DNA of 64,000 nt, taken from positions 52,825,669 to 52,889,668 of the forward strand of contig OY757921.1 of the NCBI GenBank assembly GCA_963585895.1. Direction: 5' to 3'. Within the stretch, counting starts at the first letter, position 1. Every line of letters starts with the position of its first letter. Positions 60,001 through 63,960 of this stretch are shown here, piece by piece. This stretch comes from Sepioteuthis lessoniana (lineage: Eukaryota; Mollusca; Cephalopoda; Myopsida; Loliginidae). Position numbers and translations under genes: made by a program. Below the pieces are notes generated by a model. The model was not told the DNA's origin, made no database searches, and saw only the letters and a list, made by a program, of their open reading frames with translations.

Positions 60001-60396
60001 TTATTCGGCGGGCAAGTCATGGCTGAATTTTAAAAAACAGTGGGACAAAACTGTTGTACATGATCAATACAGAAAACGGATATTATTAAAGGGAAAGACA
60101 ATTAATTAAATTTAAAATCAATCTTACCACATTTTGATACTTTTCTCCAATCAAGAGTAAATCCTGTCTGTTCACATTCTCGAGCAAATCCTTCAATAGC
60201 TTCACAAACAACCTTGTCAAAAACTTTGCTGTCGTTATGATAAATACAAGCGTCAATTTTACATGAGTTCAAATATTCCTTGACACGATAATTGCCGATA
60301 TGTTTTCTGCATTTACTGAATATTTCATGAAGAATCGCGTCGCATCTTTGAGTTTGAGTCGGAGTACATTTTGCATTAACGTCGGTGACATCACAC
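8448..60396 (-). CDS. Multi-exon gene for a secreted VWD/C8/TIL/WSC/EGF protein (partial, both ends outside view)
   Basis: Seventeen exons with canonical AG acceptors and GT donors lie in order on the minus strand, and every junction keeps the reading phase. Domain order is C8, TIL, Cys-rich linker, WSC, EGF, VWD, C8, TIL, linker, WSC, WSC, WSC. The exons total 2960 nt, about 986 codons. VWD-C8-TIL modules are known from zonadhesin, IgGFc-binding protein, mucins and von Willebrand factor; WSC is a cysteine-rich module thought to bind carbohydrate. The product is therefore inferred to be an extracellular adhesive, mucus or matrix protein. The first C8 implies a VWD beyond 64 kb. No start codon, signal peptide or convincing terminal exon was found. 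The largest intron (38326-23504) is stuffed with retroelements. It could be several shorter genes, but the unbroken phase chain argues for one. Confidence 0.82.
8816..8943 (-). CDS. Exon: WSC domain 4, N-terminal half
   Basis: 128-nt exon between TTATTTCAG and GTAAGT, reading DLGCFKDDPNNRALKYW to PYAGLQ. Identical in sequence to 13439-13566. It is the first half of the last WSC domain recognisable on the gene. Confidence 0.9.
9100..10015 (+). repeat. Composite SINE-like repeat with ~80-bp array, copy 2
   Basis: The head (GGCAGTAGAATACACAGATT, TGTGTCTCTGCTGATGAG, GAGCTCTGGGAATG) is interrupted by a minus-strand tRNA-SINE at 9317-9556 and resumes after it. From about 9640 a decayed tandem array follows, with units near 75-80 bases built on AGCAATATTTGAAACCATTT and TAATGTTGAATAGAATCA. 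Confidence 0.75.
9317..9556 (-). repeat. tRNA-derived SINE (family B), inserted in composite repeat
   Basis: Read on the minus strand it begins GTCCTCGTGGTGAAATGGTT with an A-box-like segment, AGCGCTGGACTGCAG and a B-box-like TTTGAAATCC. It ends ATGCCATTAAACAAAGAAAC followed by CAAACC units. This is a tRNA-related head and simple tail, like the octopus OR-type SINEs described in the literature; the subfamily is not checked. Confidence 0.8.
10600..11510 (-). mobile_element. LTR-like block (candidate solo LTR, fossil), copy 1
   Basis: A GC-richer island in AT-rich intron. On the minus strand it starts near 11510 with TGTGGTCCTATAAGTG and ends near 10600 with GGTGTTGCCA; an AATAAA lies near the end (about 10715). 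Start and end fit LTR layout, and no coding part adjoins. A 142-codon frame inside (10988-11416, minus) shows no known domain. A short inverted repeat is present at 11467-11503. Family not assigned. Confidence 0.4.
11467..11503. repeat. Short inverted repeat (hairpin) in LTR-like block
   Basis: CCTATAAGTG at 11467-11476 and CACTTATAGG at 11494-11503 are exact inverted copies separated by 17 bases with a GCGC core. The same hairpin recurs at 16090-16126. Confidence 0.8.
12721..12774. repeat. (GA)n microsatellite, duplication copy 1
   Basis: GA tract; its length differs from the partner in copy 2. Confidence 0.95.
13071..13194 (-). CDS. Exon: WSC domain 3, C-terminal half
   Basis: 124-nt exon whose protein equals the other two downstream C-terminal halves. 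Its surroundings are mosaic: the sequence past its donor matches the copy at 17700, while the intron on the other side soon turns into the type seen beside 8571. This is what an unequal crossover near 13200-13310 would leave. Confidence 0.87.
13439..13566 (-). CDS. Exon: WSC domain 3, N-terminal half
   Basis: 128-nt exon, same sequence as 8816-8943 shifted by 4623 bases; reads DLGCFKDDPNNRALKYW and ends QPYAGLQ. It belongs to the second copy of the tandem block. Acceptor and donor are intact and all phases fit, so it should be used if the duplication is real and not an assembly artefact. Confidence 0.87.
13723..14638 (+). repeat. Composite SINE-like repeat, tandem-duplicate of copy 2
   Basis: Same element as 9100-10015 carried along in the second 4.6-kb block, including the SINE inserted in it. 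Not an independent insertion. Confidence 0.8.
13940..14179 (-). repeat. tRNA-derived SINE (family B), tandem-duplicate copy
   Basis: Same SINE as 9317-9556, duplicated with the 4.6-kb block. Confidence 0.8.
15223..16133 (-). mobile_element. LTR-like block, tandem-duplicate copy
   Basis: The same block carried in the second 4.6-kb copy; not a separate insertion. Confidence 0.4.
17343..17402. repeat. (GA)n microsatellite, duplication copy 2
   Basis: About 6 bases longer than the tract in copy 1; the main visible difference between the two blocks. Confidence 0.95.
17700..17823 (-). CDS. Exon: WSC domain 2, C-terminal half
   Basis: 124-nt exon reading DGYGCWCGVHYNKYGNSENC, then CNKKCKSGENCGGWSTN and VYQV plus one base. 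The donor is GTAAGT. At protein level it is identical to the exons at 13071 and 8448. The sequence after its donor matches that after 13071 but not that after 8448. Confidence 0.9.
18097..18224 (-). CDS. Exon: WSC domain 2, N-terminal half
   Basis: 128-nt exon reading DLGCFKDDPNNRALKYW and ending QPYAGLQ before GTAAGT. It differs from the two copies further along at only two residues, where they have NKL and this has RKV. Its flanking intron differs from theirs, so it lies outside the recent 4.6-kb duplication. Confidence 0.9.
18225..19067. other. Intron between linker and WSC 2 exons, first part
   Basis: AT-rich with a TA tract; no further exon or repeat family recognised. Confidence 0.6.
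18688..18720. repeat. (TA)n microsatellite
   Basis: AT dinucleotide tract in the intron before WSC 2. Confidence 0.9.
19068..19717 (-). mobile_element. Candidate solo LTR (fossil)
   Basis: About 650 bases bounded by TGTAACG and TTTTACA, so TG...CA ends. On the minus strand a TATATAAG lies near 19622 and AATAAA near 19133, in the order expected for an LTR promoter and polyadenylation site. No coding neighbour is visible. It sits between WSC 2 and the linker exon. Family not assigned, and no target duplication was settled. Confidence 0.4.
19936..19986. repeat. (TG)n(GA)n microsatellite
   Basis: TG units pass into GA units. Confidence 0.93.
20494..20677 (-). CDS. Exon: Cys-rich linker after TIL, downstream module
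   Basis: 184-nt exon starting INEEDIDAKCQRKTIC and ending YRHNGKCLL plus one base, between TTGTAACAG and a GTAATT donor. Seven cysteines; the last part (CQGNTEC, CVCKKRF) looks EGF- or TILa-like. It pairs with 58209-58392. The phase joins the WSC exon at 18097-18224. Family assignment is tentative, but the existence of the exon is well supported by its paralogue. Confidence 0.8.
21120..21312 (-). repeat. tRNA-derived SINE (family B), diverged
   Basis: The plus strand starts TTTGGTTTGGTTTCTTTGTT and AATGACATTT, the reverse of the SINE tail, and continues with AACCCATAGCAGGAGGA as in the other copies. The tRNA-like head end (near 21300) is eroded. Confidence 0.65.
21313..22946. other. Intron between TIL and linker exons
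   Basis: Contains a CT/AT tract at 22530; frames at 21464-21661 and 22181-22432 have no recognised domain. Nothing else supported. Confidence 0.6.
22530..22611. repeat. (CT)n(AT)n microsatellite
   Basis: About 29 CT units followed by about 11 AT units, preceded by ATCAATCAAT. Confidence 0.95.
22947..23137 (-). CDS. Exon: TIL domain, downstream module
   Basis: 191-nt exon reading ITCPPNKIYKFNALVCQPSC and ending NNGTYIK in phase 0 before a GTGAGT donor. It has the TIL cysteine set with CVCKAGYILSGEDC and QCGC, and an NGT sequon. It is the twin of 59832-60022 and follows C8 by only about 100 bases, as in that module. Confidence 0.9.
23235..23503 (-). CDS. Exon: C8 domain, downstream module
   Basis: 269-nt exon reading CDVSDVDIKCTPAQTQRC, ending DWRSISKC plus one base, with the C8 cysteine spacing and an NES sequon. 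It is the twin of 60128-60396. Its one-base entry phase completes the codon left open by the VWD exon about 14.8 kb upstream, so the retroelement-filled intron between them appears to be spliced out as one unit. The donor is GTAAGG. Confidence 0.9.
23650..24310 (+). mobile_element. Non-LTR retrotransposon 3' fragment (RT tail)
   Basis: Broken frames on the plus strand give the familiar end of an invertebrate LINE RT: STERDVIKRIAKAWNAIGKL, then SIIWKFD, and further on ARTYIHQL-like and DLPRAIDD-like segments. It matches the copy at 53390-53950 in order. Several frame changes and stops. It lies in the large intron, antisense to the host gene. Confidence 0.65.
24311..26329. other. Large intron, stretch before the LINE cluster
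   Basis: AT-rich; the 108-codon minus frame at 25687-26013 has no domain. The last few hundred bases may be LINE 5' UTR. Confidence 0.55.
26480..27330 (+). pseudogene. LINE copy 1 ORF1 remnant with zinc-knuckle-like segment
   Basis: Plus-strand pieces include VTVGNVSRQLNADNFAAYLS and then RKPLSWHCKRLDNFSRSCPQ (about 27175-27235), which looks like an eroded CCHC knuckle of a LINE ORF1 nucleic-acid-binding protein. A low-complexity run of threonine codons follows. Frame changes separate the pieces, so not functional. Confidence 0.6.
28358..29149 (+). pseudogene. LINE copy 1 ORF2: AP endonuclease domain
   Basis: 263-codon frame starting MGLMAINLATLNVRGLRDSN. It carries the EEP/APE endonuclease marks: LNVRG, VQETHF, GDWNEILDPNID and TWTDHKFVRV (the SDH-like end). 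It ends in a stop at 29147, just where the sister copy reads on into the linker, so the original ORF2 was longer. The domain nicks target DNA for retrotransposition. Confidence 0.85.
29642..30651 (+). pseudogene. LINE copy 1 ORF2: reverse transcriptase domain
   Basis: The first frame (to 30433) has LNKSPGLDGLPYEMYLR, YDYRPITLLNTELKILARVL, QTFAVKGRLIQDNL and NLDQSKAFDRVEH, the RT motifs of the L1/Tx1 clade. The catalytic FADDITVFV lies in another frame (30298-30651), so at least one frameshift sits near 30280-30300. Confidence 0.87.
30915..34512 (+). mobile_element. Tx1/L1-type LINE, copy 2 (5'-truncated)
   Basis: Begins near the end of ORF1 and repeats the ORF2 order: endonuclease (30990-31480, with VGDWNAILDPNID), linker, RT (32282-33200, with LDQSKAFDRVDHR), and C-terminus to about 33960 (RHQLWVKIRCDRRLLDRITF). 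A 3' UTR with AATAAA at 34494 ends in GAATGATGATTG. Several stops and frame changes. Same family and strand as copy 1, but clearly diverged from it. Confidence 0.82.
34600..38050 (+). mobile_element. Gypsy-type LTR retroelement fossil (broken, 3' end lost)
   Basis: Order as in Gypsy elements: a short LTR-like end (34600-34735), a primer-site-like TTGGTGTCGAAAG, a coiled-coil-rich gag region (35418-36500), zinc knuckles (about 36380-36510), protease with DSGSD (about 36610), reverse transcriptase (36960-37560) and RNase H (37690-38030). No integrase or second LTR was found. It carries many breaks (at least five) and cannot be active. It lies antisense to the host gene in the large intron, directly after LINE copy 2. 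Confidence 0.82.
38327..38634 (-). CDS. Exon: VWD domain, C-terminal half
   Basis: 308-nt exon starting VNGKKTSPP in phase 0 and including WGLQVQFDGRHRANVKVPP and SGVCGDCNGVKDDLRT, the conserved end of VWD (G-CG-x-C-NG-x-DDL). I place the donor at GTAAAT (38326-38321), leaving two bases that pair in phase with the C8 exon at 23503. The domain keeps a CxxC-type step (CGDC), which in VWF-family proteins is tied to disulphide exchange; that role here is only inferred. Confidence 0.9.
38635..39868. other. Intron between VWD exons, first part
   Basis: Contains short repeated ATACATACAT patches near 39270 and a direct repeat AAATCTGGGT at about 38957 and 38972. No gene recognised. Confidence 0.55.
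39869..40005. repeat. Long inverted repeat / hairpin, 56-nt arms
   Basis: Left arm 39869-39924 and right arm 39950-40005 are inverted copies with only a few mismatches; the loop is 25 bases. The arms include AAGGTAGTATAAAAGAAAAC and its reverse. It lies in the intron between the two VWD exons. It could be a tiny foldback element, a MITE relic or a transcribed hairpin. Confidence 0.85.
40200..41400 (-). repeat. Unrecognised repeat, two diverged copies about 840 bases apart
   Basis: AATATCCTCCGCAT with similar flanks occurs at 40342 and 41184, and both are followed by related sequence for about 100 bases. On the minus strand both copies read an L-(D/N)-AEDI motif after a Q/K-rich stretch (40350 and 41200), and frames of 76 and 121 codons occur. 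It looks like decayed coding sequence of a mobile element, but I do not recognise the family. Confidence 0.45.
41606..41850 (-). CDS. Exon: VWD domain, N-terminal half
   Basis: 245-nt exon that begins KPDCRCSVSGDPHYRTFDG, the hallmark start of a von Willebrand type D domain (GDPHY.TFDG), followed by CKYTMA. It ends in phase 0 after EHKML at a GTAAGT donor. One N-glycosylation sequon (NVT) is visible. VWD domains mediate assembly and adhesion in mucins, VWF and zonadhesin. The second half follows at 38327-38634. Confidence 0.92.
42094..42131. repeat. (TA)n(TG)n microsatellite
   Basis: TA then TG dinucleotides in the intron between EGF and VWD exons. Confidence 0.9.
42425..42473. repeat. (GA)n microsatellite
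   Basis: GA tract just outside the left arm of the Penelope-like relic. Confidence 0.93.
42511..42670 (-). ncRNA. Hammerhead-ribozyme-like core in left Penelope arm
   Basis: Minus strand has CTGATGA (plus 42664-42670) and GAAAC followed by GCGTTGG (GAAAC at plus 42562-42566). Mirror image of the right arm, with similar spacing, so both arms keep the same two boxes. Confidence 0.4.
43208..43363 (+). ncRNA. Hammerhead-ribozyme-like core in right Penelope arm
   Basis: Plus strand has CTGATGA at 43208-43214 and GAAAC followed by GCGTTGG at 43308-43318. CUGAUGA and GAAA are the two conserved hammerhead core boxes, and Penelope-like element LTRs are known to carry hammerheads. The long stretch between the boxes (about 93 bases) is unusual for helix II, so activity is doubtful. 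Confidence 0.4.
43384..43447. repeat. (CA)n(TA)n microsatellite
   Basis: Lies just outside the right arm of the Penelope-like relic and about 90 bases from the EGF exon. Confidence 0.93.
43538..43648 (-). CDS. Exon: EGF-like domain
   Basis: 111-nt symmetrical phase 1-1 exon, a form typical of shuffled EGF exons. It reads DNYCKPNTCKNGGKC, then TCECKEPFYGKDCSK: six cysteines in the EGF order C-x4-C-x5-C and C-x-C-x8-C. The acceptor is TTTTCAG; the donor is GTCAGT, weaker than the others. It links WSC domain 1 to the VWD domain. Too short for standard long-frame searches but its splice sites and phase match both neighbours. Confidence 0.85.
43649..45789. other. Intron after WSC 1, unassigned repeat-like sequence
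   Basis: A GC-richer block at about 44500-45060 looks like decayed coding sequence on the minus strand, probably from a mobile element, but no motif is firm. Poly-A at 43664-43683 adjoins the EGF exon acceptor side. Confidence 0.45.
45790..46595 (+). repeat. Composite SINE-like repeat with ~80-bp array, copy 3
   Basis: Head with AGAATCCACTGATTGTGTCT, GCTGGAGCTCTGGTGAATG and CTGGAGTGGTAGCACC; then a decayed array with AAACCATTTAACTGAGTGCA units up to about 46470, and a tail with GGCATTAAATAATC near 46553. It lacks the SINE found in copy 2, so it shows the uninterrupted order. Confidence 0.75.
46605..47622 (-). mobile_element. R2-like LINE, 3' part (split by a Gypsy-type fossil)
   Basis: Minus-strand pieces in order: KYLRRTRKF (47620), SSRHLIKGINA, then a CRLCGDKDETMNPIISE zinc motif (about 47030), WYMHKPKSVLENERHKIF (about 46880) and RPEL, then VIPILIGAVG and TIQTKASL near the end. 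The Cys-His motif followed by an RPD-like step is the layout of the restriction-like endonuclease of R2-type LINEs. Many stops. Family by recall only. Confidence 0.65.
47624..47725 (-). repeat. LTR of nested Gypsy-type fossil, pol side
   Basis: Plus strand begins TGCCTTGGAAATTGCGTG and GACAAGCCTC, similar to 51256 onward. TACTT lies at 47618-47622. The inner border is approximate. Confidence 0.5.
51256..51355 (-). repeat. LTR of nested Gypsy-type fossil, gag side
   Basis: Plus strand begins TGCCTTGG and ends GCTACA (TG...CA), next to TACTT at 51356-51360. Shares the CCTTGG and GTCAAGCCTC segments with the other end. Confidence 0.55.
51361..51570 (-). mobile_element. R2-like LINE, middle part (other side of the split)
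   Basis: Minus-strand pieces SESLEKRIIRGTLEADTIK and AEMKNSKK lead up to the point where the part at 47622 resumes with KYLRRTRK. The element between is the Gypsy-type fossil at 47623-51355, so both sides belong to one LINE insertion. Confidence 0.62.
51600..52350 (-). mobile_element. R2-like LINE, a second overlapping copy
   Basis: Minus-strand frame at 51995-52312 reads INYKIKYMDDIKLCAKYKKK, with the YMDD RT centre, then QAERIYSQDIEMQL; further down come KRYSRNLIKRIN and VPLVRFSGTFLKWT and MEDCVDSSIQ. It covers the same RT-to-thumb part as the neighbouring fragment, so two copies lie side by side. Confidence 0.65.
52351..53389. other. Intron stretch without supported feature
   Basis: AT-rich; short frames only. 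Confidence 0.55.
53390..53950 (+). mobile_element. Non-LTR retrotransposon 3' fragment (RT tail), second copy
   Basis: Reads VEKFTYFVSSTENDIKTRLA, KAWTDIDRLSVIWRSD and later LISDIPLWSLLMDE in broken plus-strand frames, ending with an ATGATGATGAT-like simple tail near 53960. Same family as 23650-24310. Located 100 bases from the WSC 1 C-terminal exon. Confidence 0.68.
54060..54183 (-). CDS. Exon: WSC domain 1, C-terminal half
   Basis: 124-nt exon reading FGFGCWCGRDFDKYGKAENC and ending MVYKV plus one base. It has the CWCG core and the CNKKC and NCGG steps of WSC. The GTAAGT donor lies at 54059-54054. Together with the previous exon it gives the eight-cysteine WSC set. Downstream the phase fits the EGF exon at 43538, about 10.4 kb away across an intron with an R2-like LINE and a Gypsy-type fossil. 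Confidence 0.88.
54590..54870 (+). mobile_element. Non-LTR reverse transcriptase core fragment
   Basis: Plus-strand frame pieces FSKAFDSIHGGKVEQMILAF, then GVLQGDILS, correspond to the FSKAFDS and GVLQGD motifs of LINE RT. Probably the same family as the fragment at 53390. It lies in the short intron between the two exons of WSC 1. Confidence 0.65.
54888..55085 (-). repeat. tRNA-derived SINE (second family)
   Basis: On the minus strand near 55085 it reads CCGGTCGATTGGCTTAGTGT and then GAGGTTCAATCCCAGGTCG, giving A-box-like and good B-box-like (GGTTCAATCCC) promoter parts at the right spacing for a tRNA-related head. The body runs down to about 54888. Different from family B. Confidence 0.65.
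55335..55462 (-). CDS. Exon: WSC domain 1, N-terminal half
   Basis: 128-nt exon between a TTTTCAG acceptor and a GTAAAC donor. It encodes SLGCFKDDPKIRALKHW and ends RYAGLQ, the first half of a WSC domain with cysteines in GCF, QCLERC. It is the most diverged of the four N-terminal WSC halves in the window, which suggests this domain split from the downstream three long ago. It joins in phase 0 to 54060-54183. Confidence 0.88.
55463..57640. other. Intron between linker and WSC 1 exons
   Basis: Holds the CA/TA tract at 56952 and a CT-rich patch near 56600-56700. No domain-bearing frame. Confidence 0.55.
56952..57039. repeat. (CA)n(TA)n microsatellite
   Basis: Long CA tract passing into TA. 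It makes false repeated-residue reading frames. Confidence 0.95.
57641..57863 (-). repeat. tRNA-derived SINE (family B)
   Basis: The tail end is at 57641 (TTCTTTGTTTAATGGCATAT) and the tRNA-like head end at about 57863, reading GTCCCCGTGGCGGAATGGCG on the minus strand. Lies in the intron between the linker and WSC 1 exons. Confidence 0.75.
58209..58392 (-). CDS. Exon: Cys-rich linker after TIL, upstream module
   Basis: 184-nt exon entered in phase 0 and left with one base of a split codon. It starts VNEEDIDEKCQTKTIC and ends YRHNGKCLPQ. Seven cysteines occur in about 50 residues, with a CVC step near the end. The position after TIL fits a TILa/VWC-like or EGF-like segment, but I cannot assign the family firmly. 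It pairs with the exon at 20494-20677. Its end phase joins exactly to the WSC exon at 55335. Confidence 0.78.
58393..59831. other. Intron between TIL and linker exons of the upstream module
   Basis: A GC-richer patch at 59440-59660 gives overlapping 60-100 codon frames without known motifs; perhaps a repeat. Nothing else supported. Confidence 0.5.
59832..60022 (-). CDS. Exon: TIL (trypsin-inhibitor-like Cys-rich) domain, upstream module
   Basis: 191-nt exon, entering with two bases of a split codon and leaving in phase 0 at a GTGAGT donor. It reads MTCPPNKIYKFNALACQPSC, then the CVCKAGYILSGEDCV core and QCGCL, the usual TIL cysteine pattern. In VWF-type modules TIL follows C8. Its twin is the exon at 22947-23137; the two differ at few residues. 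Good confidence because the exon borders and phases equal those of the twin. Confidence 0.87.
60128..60396 (-). CDS. Exon: C8 domain, upstream module
   Basis: 269-nt exon between an AG acceptor (just above 60396) and a GTAAGA donor. It begins with one base of a split codon, then reads CDVTDVNAKCTP and ends with DWRKVSKC plus one base. About nine cysteines are spaced as in the C8 domain that follows VWD in zonadhesin-type proteins. It is a clear paralogue of the exon at 23235-23503, with the same length and phases. An N-glycosylation sequon (NDS) is present. The VWD half that normally precedes C8 is not seen up to 64000, so it should lie outside the window. Confidence 0.85.
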
Positions 60397-61034
60397 CTGC
60401 ATAAGAATTGTTTATATATAATTTTTAACCAATAACTTAATTATATTTAATAATTATTGCATACGAAAAAGTTGGATCCCAGACATTATTTTATTATAAA
60501 TTCAACTCAATTTTAGAATTACAACGTGCACCTTCAAAAATAATGTGCATTTTCTATACACAGTTCTATTATCTATAATTGTTGATATTCTGCCTTGTTT
60601 GATTCATGCTGGAGTAATTGTACTTTTTTTCTCTTATGCTATATACTTTACGTCACTCATGATAATAGAAACAATAATAAATTCTGCAGAGGCCAAAGGT
60701 TATTACACACAATTAACTCCAAATTGAAATGAACAGATATGAATCCTGGAATTTAAACGAACCACATCCATAGTTTCCATTATAAAAACCAGACGGAAAG
60801 CATCAGCGACAAAATCATCATTAACTTCCTAAAGACGACTTAACAAACCAGAAACATTTGTAGAAGCAAAAAAAAATAGATAACCTGAAACCAAATTGAC
60901 TTGCGGACATATTCATTTTAAAGTATTTACTTTTTTGACGAACGAAAAAAAAAATTATACACACTCACACACACATATATATGTATGTATGTGTGTGTGT
61001 GTGTGTGTTTTCGTGTGTGTGTATATATGTATTT
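60397..61034. other. Intron upstream of the first C8 exon
   Basis: AT-rich with CA/TG patches near 60960-61020. No VWD exon found here or up to 64000. Confidence 0.55.
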
Positions 61035-61594
61035 TAGGGTCATTCAATAAATAGGAGAATTTTTTTAAAAAGAAGCAAACTACATCTTTTTGGGGGGCTT
61101 TTTTCATAAATGTATACTCTGCATTGTCACGAATGAGTTTATCGCTAAAATTATTTTGATGTCGTAAAATTATTTTTCTTCTGGCTATTCAAAATGGCTG
61201 CAGTTCATACAGAGTTTTCCAGGCTTGAGGAGAGGTCTATTATGAGTTTTTTTTCTGGTTGATAAGTGCAACCCATGTGGAATTTGTAGAAGAATGTATG
61301 ATATGCATGAAGTAGCGTCTTTTAGTCAAAAAGTATTTGCATATGTGGAAATCATTGCTTTGCCACAACGAGCTTAAATCAAAAGGACAGTCCCTGAAGT
61401 GAAAACTCAATGACTCTTCAGTAAAGAAATGACTACGAAAGCAGTGGTTACTAAAGAAGGTCATGCTGAGAGTCATTTGAGGCCGGGAATGATTAATTTC
61501 CATTGATTTCCTTGAAAAAGGTGCAACTGTAAACACTTTTTTATTGCCAAGTCCTCAGAAGAAAAATCACCTTATTTATTGAATGACCATCCTA
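61035..61594 (+). mobile_element. Mariner-like DNA transposon, internally deleted
   Basis: Ends are inverted: GGTCATTCAATAAATAGG near 61038 and, reversed, GGTCATTCAATAAATAAGG from about 61588. Both touch TA, the mariner target. Inside, plus-strand frame pieces include AAVHTEFSRLEERSIMSFF near 61200 and IDFLEKGATVNT near 61500; the latter is the IDFLEKG block of mariner transposase. At about 560 bases against a usual 1.3 kb, most of the transposase is gone, and stops break the rest. Confidence 0.78.
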
Positions 61595-62259
61595 TTTCAA
61601 AATTGTCGTATGCTTACTAAATATAAATTAAATACTTTGATAAAAAAAATCAATAAATTCTATTACAACTATTCATGATTAGCCCGACTCAAAATATTAA
61701 GAAAAAAGGTCAAGAACTTATATGCTTCTAAAATATGTAATCATCCCAAAGCAAATGGCTTTCATATTTTTCTACAATGCCAAATTATAAGTAATTAAAT
61801 GGATTCCTCCTCACGAAAAAAATGTACTATCATTCATCGACGCTCAACAAAGCTTTAAAAGGAGGGAGTTACATGCATTCACATATACTTTTTACAATTT
61901 CAGCATGAAGGCTCTAGTTCAATGCCGTTGATAATGGATAGCGGTGATAATTTGTAAAAATAGAGATTTCTAGCTAAATATTTATGCTATCTGTGTCTTT
62001 TGTAGTCTACTCTTAAATATGTATGAAGCATTATTTTTGGATCATCCCTTCGTGATGACATTCCTTTTGGTCATAAGTGACGAGAATTGTGATTTTGATT
62101 TGGTTTGTTTAAGTTTACTCGGGGGCATGAATCCTTATGGGTTATTTAGTGCCAACATTTGCCCTATTTTTAAATGTTTGATTATAATAATATTTGTTCA
62201 TATTTTTCACATTATATTGCAATCGTTTATTTTTAACCACACTTTTTACTTTTACGTTC

Positions 62260-62413
62260 ACTTTAGGACAAATACCCCTGGGAAAGGTATGAACCCCTTA
62301 TCCTCCCAAAGGTTAAATAGAACCACTACTGTTCTTAAAGAAGAATGGCTTTGGCATTAAATAACCTACAAAGGTTGATATGCCATTAAACAAAGAAACC
62401 AAACCAAACCAAA
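62260..62413 (+). repeat. tRNA-derived SINE (family B), 3' part
   Basis: The plus strand carries CCTGGGAAAGGTATGAACCC, CTTATCCTCC, GGCATTAAATAACCTAC and TGATATGCCATTAAACAAAG followed by a CAAACC tail. The head is missing or too decayed to see. Confidence 0.7.
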
Positions 62414-62599
62414 CATTTTGTGATTAGCCTATAATCATCATTTTTTGCACCCATATGAAATCAAGCACTCGTATATAATACAAATAATATGCACACACTT
62501 TCATAGTTTCAAGCATTCTTATCTAATGTCAATAATTTATACACATAATAACGTTTTCAAGTAACTTGGTGATAATTTCCATAATGTCATTGATAGATT

Positions 62600-63960
62600 A
62601 CTCTCCAGAAATTATGTAATTGTTGGAGGTGATTTTAATGCTCGTGCAAGAACTGGTGATACCTACAATAGGTACGTCTTTGGTCCCTTCATGATGGCCG
62701 GTGTTCAAATGGTGACCGCCTTGTCGACTTTGCCGTGACGAAGAAGTTCATAGTTTCAAGCTCCCGTTTCCAACATTCAAAGTGCCTTCCCATGTCTTGG
62801 AATTCTAGCGACGGTTTTACAACCCCACAAAAATACTATTTGATCACACCTGTGTCAAAGCCCGATGGTCCTCTTGCGTACTTGATTATAACGCATACCA
62901 CGGTGTTGAAACCTGTGGCGAAAATGGAACCGATCACAATCTGATCTGGGTCAGAAGGTACCACCGTCTCTGGGCGAATAAAATTCCTATTCAGTCCCTA
63001 AAAGTATGACACTATGAGATTCAAGTGTAAGGAGATTAAAGAAAAATTTGTATCTAGCTGTTCAACCGATTTATCGGCTTTGGAGCCGATGTTTGAGAAC
63101 GCTACCTGCTCCCACCTAATATTTTCAATTATGCTATCGATTGGATAACATCTAATGGACAGACAGGGTCTTCTAGAGTCACAACTGGCCAAAATTTCGC
63201 ATTGTCGAATTTGGATTATGCTGACAACATAACAGTTTTAAGGGAACGTTTTGCAGACCCCCCGTCAGAAGACAGATGTAACTTTACGATTCAGAACTCG
63301 GCATGAAGGTGGACATGCAGAAAATCAAGCTGTTGACTGAAGGATTTCAACTTGTTGAAAAACATCTGACTGATCTTGACTGCAAAATCCTTAAAGAGGT
63401 TGATTGTTTCAAGTAAGTCACTGCCACATGCCACGAGAGGAGAATATAATTGGTCGCATTGGTTACTCTCTTCTCACCTTTTATCATCAATGCTCTCCGT
63501 TGTGGTCTAGACAAGAAACCAAAAAGATCGGATATATCAATCTCTTGTCTGATTTATCCTCCTTTACAGCTGCCAAACGTGGCCAGTGATGGCAGGGGAC
63601 TTACGCAGACACGAGGTTTTTGATCGTTATTGTTTATGCTACACTTTTCATATTTGAAAGCAACAATTCATCTTGAACTCTGCGAACCACGCACGATCCA
63701 ATATCTCCCTCCTCTGGTGAGGTCTCCTCACGAGATGTCTTTGCTGGCTTAGTCATACTCGGTGTCAACATTCGAAAATCCATTGATCACGTCCCACCAC
63801 AGAGCTGTAGGACGTATAAACTGAAAACATGTTTCTGGACAGTGGAGCAAGATGCGAAATTGATCTTGGACCGACGTCATTATGGAGTTTACTGTGGGAA
63901 ACCCGAATGGCAGGCTGTCAATATATTGTATACCCATAAAAATATCAATAACAACAGTAA
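62600..63960 (+). mobile_element. Non-LTR retrotransposon relic (endonuclease and RT tail, RTE/CR1-like)
   Basis: Plus-strand pieces: NYVIVGGDFNARARTGDTYN (about 62610), KKFIVSSSRFQHSKC (62740) from an AP endonuclease, then QKIKLLTEGFQLVEKHL and EVDCFK (about 63320-63410) of the RT end. The middle RT is lost. Broken by several stops and frame changes; it runs toward the window end. Clade is a guess. Confidence 0.65.
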
